Both the position numbers and the translations under genes were made by a program. A model generated the notes under the pieces. That model made no database searches and had not been told where the DNA came from. It saw only the letters and a list, made by a program, of their open reading frames with translations. A DNA stretch of 37,293 bases from positions 1 through 37,293 of the forward strand of contig JAEUGY010000013.1 of the NCBI GenBank assembly GCA_016794625.1, given 5' to 3'. This DNA is from Opitutaceae bacterium (GTDB lineage Bacteria > Verrucomicrobiota > Verrucomicrobiia > Opitutales > Opitutaceae). Shown here in pieces: positions 1-7,058 of this stretch. The stretch's first letter is position 1, and every line of letters starts with the position of its first letter.

Positions 1-183
1 ATTGCACAGAGTGCACAGACTGAGTTCTCATCCAGATCGAACCTCGTCCGTGGTTTTCACTCCGTGCATTCCGTGCACTCCGTGGTCAATCGTCCGGATT
101 TGAACCACAGATTGCACAGAATGCACAGACTGAGTACTCACCCAGATCGAGCCTCGTCCGTGGTTTCCACTCCGTGCATTCCT
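1..183. repeat. 110-base tandem intergenic repeat (about 1.6 copies)
   Basis: Bases 1-70 recur at 111-180 with 65 of 70 identical, a period of 110. The unit is itself built of short repeats: forward (A/T)TGCACAGA words at 1-20 and 111-130, and TCCGTGCA(T/C)T words at 60-85 and 171-180. The reverse complement of the latter is CACGGA-type, so the unit is an imperfect inverted repeat of CCAC(A/G)GA/TGCAC(A/G)GA words. No coding potential is evident. Arrays of such words between genes are, as I recall, common in Verrucomicrobiota. The left end is cut by the window. Confidence 0.75.
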
Positions 184-215
184 CGGTCAGAGACTCAGAG
201 GTGCGCGGCGAAACC

Positions 216-3200
216 TCAGAATGTACCCTTCAGGCCGACCACGATGTAGGACGGGGTGACGTAGCGCTGGTACGTCTGGGCAAAAGCCGGGGTATCCGGA
301 GCCCGGCGATAAACCAAACGATCCTTGGCCAGCACATCGTCCCAACTCATATAGAGGGAGAACTTTTTGCTCACGGCGTATTCCGCACTGAGTCCGTAGC
401 GGGTGTAAGCCGCCTGATATTCATACGTGGATAGCGGAATGAACCCCTCGGTCGAGGTGCCGGGAACGACCACCACCTCCGCGCGCTTCGTCTCGGCCTG
501 ATAGGCAGCCGTCAACCGGACGGAAAAGCGCGGCCGGATGTAGTTCACGCCCGCCGTCAGGGAATCGGGGCTGAAACCCACGAAATCCTCCGCATTGGGA
601 CCGCCCACCTTCAGGTGGGTGTAGTTCACCCAAGCCTGCATCCGTTGCAGCCACGACGGCAGGAACAGCAGATCCTGCCGATAACTCAGCTCCACGCCGT
701 CCAGCGTGGCATCGCCGACGTTTTCCCAGCGCCGCAGGACATAGTTGTCGGCCAGCATGAGATCGATGTCGCCATCCGGAATGCCGTAAGCCTCGAGCGT
801 GGCCGCCGTGGTCGGCTGACCCCGTTGCGCGAAGAAATTGCTGACCTTCTTGTGATACACTCCGACGGAGCCAAATCCGCCCTTCAGGTGATAAGAATCA
901 AGGGAGAGGTGGAAGCTATCCGCCGTCCAGGGCTCCAAGCCAGGATTGCCGACGACGATGGTGCGGGCCGTGGTAGGATTGTTGTCCGTGGGCACCGGCA
1001 CCGTGATGCCGGCCACGACATATTGCACATCCGGACGGCCGATCGTCCGTGCGTAAGCGGCCCGCGCCACGAGGTTGTCCGTGAACGCAAAGTTGGCGTT
1101 CAGGCTCGGATAGAGTCCGTCGTAGCTCTGGCTCTCAAACTGCCCGCGCTCCTGATTGATCAGCAGCAGCCGCTGCTCGGTGTTGTTGGTGATCGGGATC
1201 AACGCACCCGCGCTGTTGCGCAGGAGGTTGCCCGCTGCATCCCTCTGATAGATGGCGAAGTTGTCCCGCTTCATGCTCCACCCCTTGAGGTCGGTCTTCT
1301 CGAATCGGGCCCCACCGGTGAAATTCAGCCGGCCGGTCAGCAGACGCAGGTCGAACCGGAAATAGCCGGCCGTGATGTCCTCCAGCATCCGCCTGGAGTT
1401 CTGCGCCCGGTTCTGGATGTGGGTGGTATTCAGCGTAAAATACTCCGGGTGCGCGACGAAGAGATCGTAGACCTTCACCGGGCTGATCCACCGCACCGAA
1501 TTTCCATTCACCTTCACGTCAATGGATTCATCCACGATGTCGTACAAGGACACCGCGGTTTGACCGCTGGCGCGACCGACAAAGGTGTAGTTTTTGACCG
1601 GGCGGGTATCGTCCTTGTCGAGACGATTGTAGGCACCGCCGATCTTGATCGTGAGGTTCCGGCCGATCGCCCGACTGACGTTCAGACGGCCGGACGTGAG
1701 ATCCGTTTGGTAAAGGGCATACTCTTCGTTCGCGGTGCCGAGGGTGTAATTGTTGGCATCGTAGGGATCCAAAAGCGTGCCGTTGGCGCGGGTGATCGTA
1801 TAGGTTTCCGGCCCGATGCTCGAACCCTTCCCGATCCCATCGCCGCGAATGTTGACGTTGAGGGCATTGGCGAGCACGCCGTTGAAGTAACCCTTGCCGA
1901 TGCTACTGCGCTCGCGGTCGGCGACCGAATAGGACGCCTGTCCCTCGATGTTCCACACCGGTCCACGATGTTGATACCGAAGCGACAGAAGGGATGTATC
2001 GGTGGTCGCATCGTAGTTCGACGGGTTGAGCGTGCCCATTTCAAATCGCCCGGTGGTCCCTCGGCTCTGGGTGTAGTCCGACGTCCCGATCGCGTCGTAG
2101 TTGGCGTTCACGCGGGCGGTGAAAAAACTCTGGGCTTTCTTGTCCACCACGCCGCGCTGCTGAACCTGCAGGCTCAGCGTGTCATTCCTGGACAGCCTCC
2201 AATCCAGACCCAACTGGAGGTTCTCGGTCCGGGAAATCGATGCTTCCTGGCGCCATTGCGTGATCGCGAGGGCGAAATCCTTCGGGGCGTTGGTCGTAAA
2301 GTAGGTGTTCCTTAGATTCCAGAAGGCGACTTCCGAGGGCGTGTCGTCCGTCGGCCGCTGCCGCCAGGAGCGGGACACACCCAGATTGACGGAGAGTTTC
2401 TTCCCCACCGGGAAGGCGTAACTCAGGTTGAGCGAGGGCTCCTTGTGCCGCGGCGAAGCTCGGTCATGCGGCTGTCGCGAACCGCCGCCAAAATCCAATC
2501 CGTCCACATTGCTGAAATTCATATAGACCTGATAACGGCCGATCGGGCGCTTGATGCCCGTTCCGGTCTTCGCAATCAGGTTCATCGAACCGCCCAAACC
2601 GGAAGCCGGCTGGTCGGGCGTGGGCACCTTCGAAACCTCCACGCGGTCGATATTCAGGATCGGCACGTCCTGCAGCGCCGCGGCGCGGCTACTGGTGGCA
2701 CCAATGCCCGTGGCCGCGACGTCCACGCCGTCAATTTGGATGTTGGACATTTCCGCAGGAAAGCCCCCCAGGGCGATCCGGCCGGGATTCTCACCGTCAT
2801 CCAAAATGGTGACGCCGGGCAGAAAGCGCACATAATCCCCGATATTCTCCTGGCCGCGTTCCCCGAGCTCATCAAACGAGACCACGTTCTTGATATTGGC
2901 GGCATGGCGTTGCTCGTTCATCGCCACGGCCTGACCGCTCATCGTCTGCTCGGCCACCACTTCGAACTCGGCCAGCGTTAGCGTCTGGCCTTCCACCTCG
3001 CGACCGGCCGTTCCCTCGCGCCTGAGCTGGAAATCCTGCGCGACCAGCCCGCCCGTCGGCACCGTCACGCGCAGAGTTTGGGGAACAAAGCCCAGGTAGG
3101 AGACCTCCAGCGCGATATCCTTGGACGGAGCCCCCTTGAAATAATAGCGGCCATCGTCGTCGGTGAGCGCCTCCTGGGCCGTGCCTCGGATCGTCACTTT

Positions 3201-3392
3201 GGCCCGGCCCAGCGGGGAACCACTCACCGCGTTCGTGACCGTGCCCTGGATCTCGCCCGTCGCTTCACCCGCGGCTTGAGCACGGCCATCGAGGGCAACA
3301 GCGGCCAACGCAAACAGGGACCAAAACAAGCGGCAGACGGAACTCCAGGTTCCGCTCGAACAAGGGGAGGTGACGGTTGGATTGGGGTTCAT
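216..3392 (-). CDS. TonB-dependent outer-membrane receptor with carboxypeptidase-regulatory-like N-terminal domain
   Basis: Likely imports a bulky nutrient or siderophore across the outer membrane using TonB energy; the substrate is unknown. Counting from the ATG at 3392, the order is: signal peptide (about 1-40, ending near GRAQA), a CarboxypepD_reg-like beta sandwich (GEIQGTVTNAVSG to SYLGFVPQTLRV), a plug domain (SFDELGERGQENIGDYVRFLPGV; IDRVEVSKVPTPDQPASGLGG), then a long 22-strand-type beta barrel ending in Phe, the usual outer-membrane signature. About 1058 residues fits this class. The frame is open 11 codons further upstream (3425), but the 3392 start places the hydrophobic signal best; no clear ribosome binding site supports either. 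It is monocistronic, with a gene-poor region upstream. Confidence 0.93.
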   Translation of the reverse strand: MNPNPTVTSPCSSGTWSSVCRLFWSLFALAAVALDGRAQAAGEATGEIQGTVTNAVSGSPLGRAKVTIRGTAQEALTDDDGRYYFKGAPSKDIALEVSYLGFVPQTLRVTVPTGGLVAQDFQLRREGTAGREVEGQTLTLAEFEVVAEQTMSGQAVAMNEQRHAANIKNVVSFDELGERGQENIGDYVRFLPGVTILDDGENPGRIALGGFPAEMSNIQIDGVDVAATGIGATSSRAAALQDVPILNIDRVEVSKVPTPDQPASGLGGSMNLIAKTGTGIKRPIGRYQVYMNFSNVDGLDFGGGSRQPHDRASPRHKEPSLNLSYAFPVGKKLSVNLGVSRSWRQRPTDDTPSEVAFWNLRNTYFTTNAPKDFALAITQWRQEASISRTENLQLGLDWRLSRNDTLSLQVQQRGVVDKKAQSFFTARVNANYDAIGTSDYTQSRGTTGRFEMGTLNPSNYDATTDTSLLSLRYQHRGPVWNIEGQASYSVADRERSSIGKGYFNGVLANALNVNIRGDGIGKGSSIGPETYTITRANGTLLDPYDANNYTLGTANEEYALYQTDLTSGRLNVSRAIGRNLTIKIGGAYNRLDKDDTRPVKNYTFVGRASGQTAVSLYDIVDESIDVKVNGNSVRWISPVKVYDLFVAHPEYFTLNTTHIQNRAQNSRRMLEDITAGYFRFDLRLLTGRLNFTGGARFEKTDLKGWSMKRDNFAIYQRDAAGNLLRNSAGALIPITNNTEQRLLLINQERGQFESQSYDGLYPSLNANFAFTDNLVARAAYARTIGRPDVQYVVAGITVPVPTDNNPTTARTIVVGNPGLEPWTADSFHLSLDSYHLKGGFGSVGVYHKKVSNFFAQRGQPTTAATLEAYGIPDGDIDLMLADNYVLRRWENVGDATLDGVELSYRQDLLFLPSWLQRMQAWVNYTHLKVGGPNAEDFVGFSPDSLTAGVNYIRPRFSVRLTAAYQAETKRAEVVVVPGTSTEGFIPLSTYEYQAAYTRYGLSAEYAVSKKFSLYMSWDDVLAKDRLVYRRAPDTPAFAQTYQRYVTPSYIVVGLKGTF

Positions 3393-3997
3393 TAGAGTAA
3401 AGATTCGGGATTCGACCATGTACACGGGCCCATCATGACGTCGCCGTGTGGTCAGAAATCGGCGCGCCGCCGCTCTCCGGTCGTTGCCCCATCAGCGCCG
3501 TGGCCGCCCCGCTGGAACCGACCGACAGGACGAATCTCAGCGCAAAGCCAGCAGAGAAAACGACCTCCCGTGGGTCCAAACGCTGCCATCCAAGGGATCG
3601 AACCATGACGAGAAACGCGGAGAAAAAGGGTTAACGGAGGGAAAAAGCGCACAGCCTTTTCTTCTGGGGCGGCGAGATTAGGAAACTCGCTCCGACAAAG
3701 CGCAAGGAACGCCCCGGTACACCGTTGACCTGAGCCCCGGGGCTCGAAACTCACCCGCAAGGAAGCGCCGTCCGGTCGTGGTTCGAACAACCGCCGGATG
3801 GGCGCTGATCGGGCCTTGGGCCCGGGCAGAGGAGGTACTGCCGGCCAAACCGGAAGCGCTGAAGCGCACGGCGTGGGAGACGGAGCTGCGGGCGACCCCG
3901 GAGCGACGTTGATGGCCCGCTCGCGTCCGTCGCTCGCCCAATGTCGGTCCTCAAGCTCGCCGGCACAGTGGCCGGCAAGCGACGAACCGCGAGGTCA
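3393..3997. other. Gene-poor intergenic region with two short palindromes
   Basis: No convincing gene is present: the open frames here are overlapping, arginine-rich and without recognisable motifs. It holds a perfect 14-base palindrome GAGCCCCGGGGCTC at 3732-3745 and a hairpin GCCGGC-ACAGTG-GCCGGC at 3959-3976. The second lies just past the stop of the cupin gene (minus strand) and could end its transcript, but there is no T run. The promoter of the TonB receptor should lie near 3393-3460; no good -35/-10 pair was found. Confidence 0.5.
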
Positions 3998-4492
3998 TCA
4001 CACGGCTAGGCTTGAAGCCGCCGAATCGAACGTCGTCTTTCCGTCGAAGTGTTCGGAGTCAGCCTCGGCGTCCGCGCGGGTGTGGTGGACGACGCCGTCC
4101 CGATGGTTCGGAGGCGCATAGAGCGAATAGAGCCTCAGCGGCACCGTGCCAGTATTGATGATGTTATGATGGGTCCCGGCCGGCACGACCACGGCGAAGC
4201 CCGCGCGGATCGGCGTCTTCACGCCCTCCAGCACCGCTTCACCGGCGCCCTCCTCGATGCGGAAGAACTGGTCGAGCGTGTGCACCTCCAACCCAATCTC
4301 GCCCTGGGGCGGCAGGGTCATCAGCACCAGCTGGCAGTGTTCGGCCGTGTAAAGGACACGACGGAAGTCCTGATTGTGGATCGCGAGGCTCTCGATATCC
4401 TCAACATAGCCATTCCGGATAACTCCGTTTGGCTTCGGTTTGCTCTTCCGATTTTCCTGGGGACGCGTCGCTTCTGGCACTTGGGCTTTCAT
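3998..4492 (-). CDS. Small single-domain cupin protein
   Basis: A 164-residue protein with one cupin barrel; the reaction or ligand is unknown. Motif 1 reads EVHTLDQFFRIEEGAGEAVLEG, with a metal-ligand type His followed by Asp and Gln rather than the full HxH...E set. Motif 2 reads GFAVVVPAGTHHNIINTG and supplies PxGxxH and Asn. The first 30 residues are basic and low in complexity (PEATRPQENRKSKPKP), with no signal peptide, so it is likely cytoplasmic. Cupins of this form are often mannose-6-phosphate isomerase-like or small-molecule binding proteins. It is monocistronic; neighbours do not suggest a role. Confidence 0.8.
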   Translation of the reverse strand: MKAQVPEATRPQENRKSKPKPNGVIRNGYVEDIESLAIHNQDFRRVLYTAEHCQLVLMTLPPQGEIGLEVHTLDQFFRIEEGAGEAVLEGVKTPIRAGFAVVVPAGTHHNIINTGTVPLRLYSLYAPPNHRDGVVHHTRADAEADSEHFDGKTTFDSAASSLAV

Positions 4493-4634
4493 GGACGTAG
4501 CTTGCGCCCCCCAGGCGCGGTCTCGCTATGGGGTCTAGGCCCACCGAAAGCCCTCACCGCGGAGTAGTACCGGTCTGGAAGCACCTCCTTTCCAAGCGGC
4601 GCGGTCACTTCTCTTCAGGGCCGCCCGGACGCGG

Positions 4635-4913
4635 TTGATCGAGGTTTGGGCAAACTCCGAAACCACCTGGGGTGCCGCCCAAGCGGACAAGTACGTGCGT
4701 GGTTTGGTGGCCGCAGTAGAGCGCATCCGGGACGAGCCTCGCCGCTGGCGGTCCCTGAGGGACAAGGCTTTGCCGGGCATCTTCTATTTTCGCCACGAGC
4801 ATCACTTCGTGTTCTTTCGACGGCTCTTGAAGGGGCAGATTGGCGTAATCACCGTGCTGCGTGAGAGCATGAATCTGCCGGCCCAGTTGCGTGAAGGTCT
4901 GACCACGGACTGA
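4635..4913 (+). pseudogene. Orphan RelE/ParE-family toxin, 5' end unclear, no antitoxin
   Basis: The encoded protein matches the ParE fold: LIEVWANSETTWG (helix 1), a helix with AAVERIRDEPRRW, then strands YFRHEHHFVFFRR and IGVITVLRESMNLPAQL, the family's C-terminal signature. The only plausible initiator in frame is TTG at 4635. The frame stays open back to 4539 and residues just upstream (LLFRAARTR) fit the family's first strand, but there is no ATG or GTG there, only CTG at 4575. No ParD/CopG/RHH antitoxin frame is seen on either side; upstream is a divergent cupin gene. I infer a decayed or start-less toxin remnant; a CTG/TTG-started functional orphan is the alternative. Confidence 0.6.
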
Positions 4914-5023
4914 GGAGCATGGCGACTGAGCGCCGTTTTGAAACCGGTCGTCGACGCCGGGCTCGTCCTGCAATGACCAAACCATTTCCTCCCCTCGCGC
5001 CGCTGAAGCGGTCGCGGAGGGGG

Positions 5024-5386
5024 CTAAAACGTGATCACCTGATAGCCTTCGCGCTGAAGCGCGAGCAGGCTGGGTAGTCCGGTGGTGCCGGGCACGGCGT
5101 TGGTGGTGATGCGGGCGAGTCCCTGATCGTCCGCGCCGAAGACGTCGGCGCAACCGCACGAGACGCCGACGACGGTGTCGAGCACCTGTTTGTAGAGTGC
5201 GTGGGCGGGATGGCCGGCCTTGTTGAGCACCGCGGGCCAGCGCGTGCCGGCGCCGGCGAACAGCACCTGCACGGTCGCGCCGGCTTGCTTGAACTCGTGG
5301 GCGACGGCGAGAGCATTGAAGACGCGGCCGAGGGCTTCTTCGGTGCCAGCGTTGGGATCGGAGAGGACGATGAGTGCGGTTTTCAT
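5024..5386 (-). CDS. DsrE-family small protein
   Basis: A 120-residue protein starting MKTALIVLSDPNAGTEEALGRVFNAL and continuing with HEFKQAGATVQVLFAGAGTRW, the alpha/beta DsrE/DsrF/TusD fold. A Cys pair in GVSCGCADVFGADD sits where family members carry a sulfur-relay or regulatory cysteine. The frame extends upstream to 5599, but that stretch overlaps the next gene and the family begins at the ATG at 5386. It is the last gene of a probable operon with the oxidase-like gene at 5532-6134 and the 25-codon frame between them, so it may share TetR control. Its role may be redox or sulfur handling; this is inferred from the family. Confidence 0.8.
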   Translation of the reverse strand: MKTALIVLSDPNAGTEEALGRVFNALAVAHEFKQAGATVQVLFAGAGTRWPAVLNKAGHPAHALYKQVLDTVVGVSCGCADVFGADDQGLARITTNAVPGTTGLPSLLALQREGYQVITF

Positions 5387-5457
5387 GAGGGAAGCGGACT
5401 TCTTTCTTGTTTTGGGTTGGAGATACGGCCGATGTATCCGGCCTAAAGTGACTGCGC

Positions 5458-5535
5458 TCAGGCGATCTGGCGCATCGGCAGGCGGGGCGGCAGCGGGGCG
5501 CGCTGACCGCGGAACTCCTCGAGGACCGGGATCAT
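5458..5535 (-). CDS. Possible 25-codon ORF translationally coupled to the upstream gene
   Basis: An ATG at 5535 overlaps the TGA of the oxidase-like gene (5534-5532) in an ATGA arrangement typical of translational coupling. The frame reads MIPVLEEFRGQRAPLPPRLP then MRQIA and a stop at 5458. No family is recognised. It has no membrane segment and is proline/arginine rich. It could be a real microprotein, or chance: an ATGA overlap and 25 open codons are not rare at this GC content. Confidence 0.3.
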   Translation of the reverse strand: MIPVLEEFRGQRAPLPPRLPMRQIA

Positions 5536-6134
5536 GACCGCCTGGCGGCAAGTGCAGCCTCGAGTTCGGCGATGCGCTGCCGGAGCGGCGCGGCGGCACG
5601 CTCCACCTCCTCGGCGGTGAAGCGGGGCGTGATGTACTTCGGGCAGTTCCAGTCGAAACCGGTGACGCGCACGCGAAACAGCCGCTCGACCAGCCTCACC
5701 GGCACGCCGTCCGGCGCGAGCTCGGCGGCCAGCGCCGGATCCTCCTTTGCAGGGACGATCGTCGCATGGCCGAGGAGCTTCAGTCGCTCCCGGCGCGCGT
5801 AGTCCATCAGGAAGAGCGCGACGCGGTCGTTGGTCGCGACATTGCCGGTGGTGAGGAGCTGGCGGTTACCGGAGAGATCGGCGAAACCCAGCGTGTGCGG
5901 ATCCAGCACCTTCAGAAAGCCGCGCGGGCCTCCGCGATGCTGGATGTAGGGCCAGCCGTCGGAGTTGACGGACGCCAGATAAAAGCTGTCGCGGCGCTGG
6001 ATGAAGACCTCCTCCTGCGCCCCCAACTCGTCCGAACCGGGCGCGGGTGGGATCTTGTGGGACCGGCCATACGCCGCCTCCTGGGCGCGCAGAACATCGG
6101 GAGTGAACGTGGTGCTCAGGAAGTGGTGGGCCAT
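5532..6134 (-). CDS. Pyridoxamine 5'-phosphate oxidase-family (FMN-binding split barrel) protein
   Basis: A 200-residue protein of the PPOX-like split-barrel family, which binds FMN or F420/heme; the exact substrate is not visible. Family marks: FIQRRDSFYLASVNSDGWPYIQHRGGPRGFLKVLD, then LGFADLSGNRQLLTTGNVATNDRVALFLMDYARRERLKLLG. A C-terminal helix (VERAAAPLRQRIAELEAALAARR) is probably coiled. The start at 6134 (MAHHFLSTTF) fits the family; the frame's first ATG at 6182 would run through the operator region. It is divergent from the TetR gene with two operators between, so TetR probably represses it. Downstream genes are the 25-codon frame (4-base overlap) and a DsrE protein. Confidence 0.88.
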   Translation of the reverse strand: MAHHFLSTTFTPDVLRAQEAAYGRSHKIPPAPGSDELGAQEEVFIQRRDSFYLASVNSDGWPYIQHRGGPRGFLKVLDPHTLGFADLSGNRQLLTTGNVATNDRVALFLMDYARRERLKLLGHATIVPAKEDPALAAELAPDGVPVRLVERLFRVRVTGFDWNCPKYITPRFTAEEVERAAAPLRQRIAELEAALAARRS

Positions 6135-6148
6135 GGCGATGCGGGATA

Positions 6149-6166
6149 ATAGACAGACCTGTCTAT
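6149..6166. promoter_or_regulatory. TetR-type operator 1 (18 bases)
   Basis: A perfect inverted repeat ATAGACAG-AC-CTGTCTAT in the divergent intergenic region between the oxidase-like gene (start 6134) and the TetR gene (start 6240). TetR-family repressors usually bind such sites next to their own gene. Its centre is 35 bases from that of operator 2, with the same TAGAC/GTCTA core. It lies 15 bases before the oxidase-like start, well placed to block that promoter. Confidence 0.75.
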
Positions 6167-6182
6167 CTGATCGCAAGCACAA

Positions 6183-6202
6183 AATAGACTGATCTGTCTA
6201 TT
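6183..6202. promoter_or_regulatory. TetR-type operator 2 (20 bases), nested in a larger palindrome
   Basis: Arms AATAGAC and GTCTATT flank TGATCT, sharing the TAGAC...GTCTA core with operator 1. It sits inside a second inverted repeat, TCGCAAGC (6171-6178) with GCTTGCGA (6204-6211), so the whole 6171-6211 stretch can form a long cruciform or carry two overlapping sites. Position near the TetR start suggests autoregulation. Confidence 0.7.
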
Positions 6203-6239
6203 CGCTTGCGACGGCCCGGTGCGGGTGCAGACTGGGATC

Positions 6240-6818
6240 ATGCTGGAACCGGAAGTTTCGTCCCCCAAGCGCGAGCATCTGATGGCCACCGCGTGGCGGC
6301 TATTCTACCGGGACGGCTTCCGATCGGTAGGCATCGACACGATCCTCGCCGAGGCGGGTGTGGCGAAAATGACGCTCTACCATCACTTTGCCTCCAAAGA
6401 GGAGCTGATCGTGGCGCTGCTGGAGAAACGGGACCGGGAACTCCGCGCGTCGATCGTCGCGACGGTCGAGGCGGCGGGCAAGTCCCCGGCGAAGCGCCTG
6501 CTGGCGGTGTTTGATTGGCTGGAGTCCTGGTTTGGCAGCGCGGACTTCAACGGCTGCATCTTCATCCGCGCATTGAGTGAGTATCCGGAGGCCACGCATG
6601 CGATCCATCGCACCGCCTGGAACCACAAGGAGGCGGTGAAGCAGATGCTCGCCCAGCTCTGCGAGGCTGCCGGGGCCAAGAATCCGGTGGCACTGGCGGA
6701 GACGCTGAGCCTCTTGATCGACGGCGCGATCGTCGCCGCGCACGGCACACGCGAAACCGGCTCGGCGCGATCAGCACGGGCGACCGCGGCCACGCTGCTC
6801 AAGCTGGCGACAGGCTGA
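6240..6818 (+). CDS. TetR/AcrR-family transcriptional repressor
   Basis: A 192-residue regulator. The N-terminal helix-turn-helix domain reads LMATAWRLFYRDGFRSVGIDTILAEAGVAKMTLYHHFASKEELIVALL, a textbook TetR DNA-binding domain (about residues 12-60). The C-terminal helical domain (FDWLESWFGSADFNGCIFIRALSEYPE; LLIDGAIVAAHGT) resembles the TetR_C group found with small-molecule or redox regulators. The ATG at 6240 is chosen; a GTG at 6219 would add seven residues. It is divergent from the oxidase-like/DsrE operon, with two matching operators between, so it likely represses both directions until an unknown ligand binds. Confidence 0.92.
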   Translation: MLEPEVSSPKREHLMATAWRLFYRDGFRSVGIDTILAEAGVAKMTLYHHFASKEELIVALLEKRDRELRASIVATVEAAGKSPAKRLLAVFDWLESWFGSADFNGCIFIRALSEYPEATHAIHRTAWNHKEAVKQMLAQLCEAAGAKNPVALAETLSLLIDGAIVAAHGTRETGSARSARATAATLLKLATG

Positions 6819-6834
6819 GTGTGGCTGGTTGGGC

Positions 6835-7008
6835 CCGCCCACTGGGGCGGCTGCCTCAGCCTCTTCCGCGGGAATCAAAGCCAATCGTGTTCCATTGTTT
6901 GGAGACAGGTCGAAATCTCCCGAGCCGGCACTCTAGCCAAAGACGCACTCAGAGCGTGTAGTGGTCCTTGGACGGTAGGTTGGCTCACGCCTCCAGCAGC
7001 GGAGGCGT
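6835..7008. terminator. Hairpins between convergent tetR and amidohydrolase genes
   Basis: Two GC-rich hairpins lie between convergent genes: CCGCCC-ACTG-GGGCGG at 6835-6850, 16 bases after the tetR stop, and ACGCCTCC-AGCAGC-GGAGGCGT at 6987-7008, near the end of the minus-strand amidohydrolase gene. Neither has a clear T run. They may slow or end transcription from both sides. The rest of 6819-7058 shows no gene. Confidence 0.4.
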
Positions 7009-7058
7009 AGCGCCGGGGAGCATTGGCTTTGGCTGGGTCGCCGAGGGGCGGTCGCCTC

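Noticed and set aside
615-2315. Long open frame of 566 codons on the plus strand
   Set aside because: It is antisense to the TonB receptor gene; composition is Arg/Val/Asp-rich with no domain, the usual shadow of a GC-rich gene.
3452-3790. Possible 112-residue minus-strand gene
   Set aside because: No recognisable motif, no ribosome binding site and overlapping rival frames on both strands.
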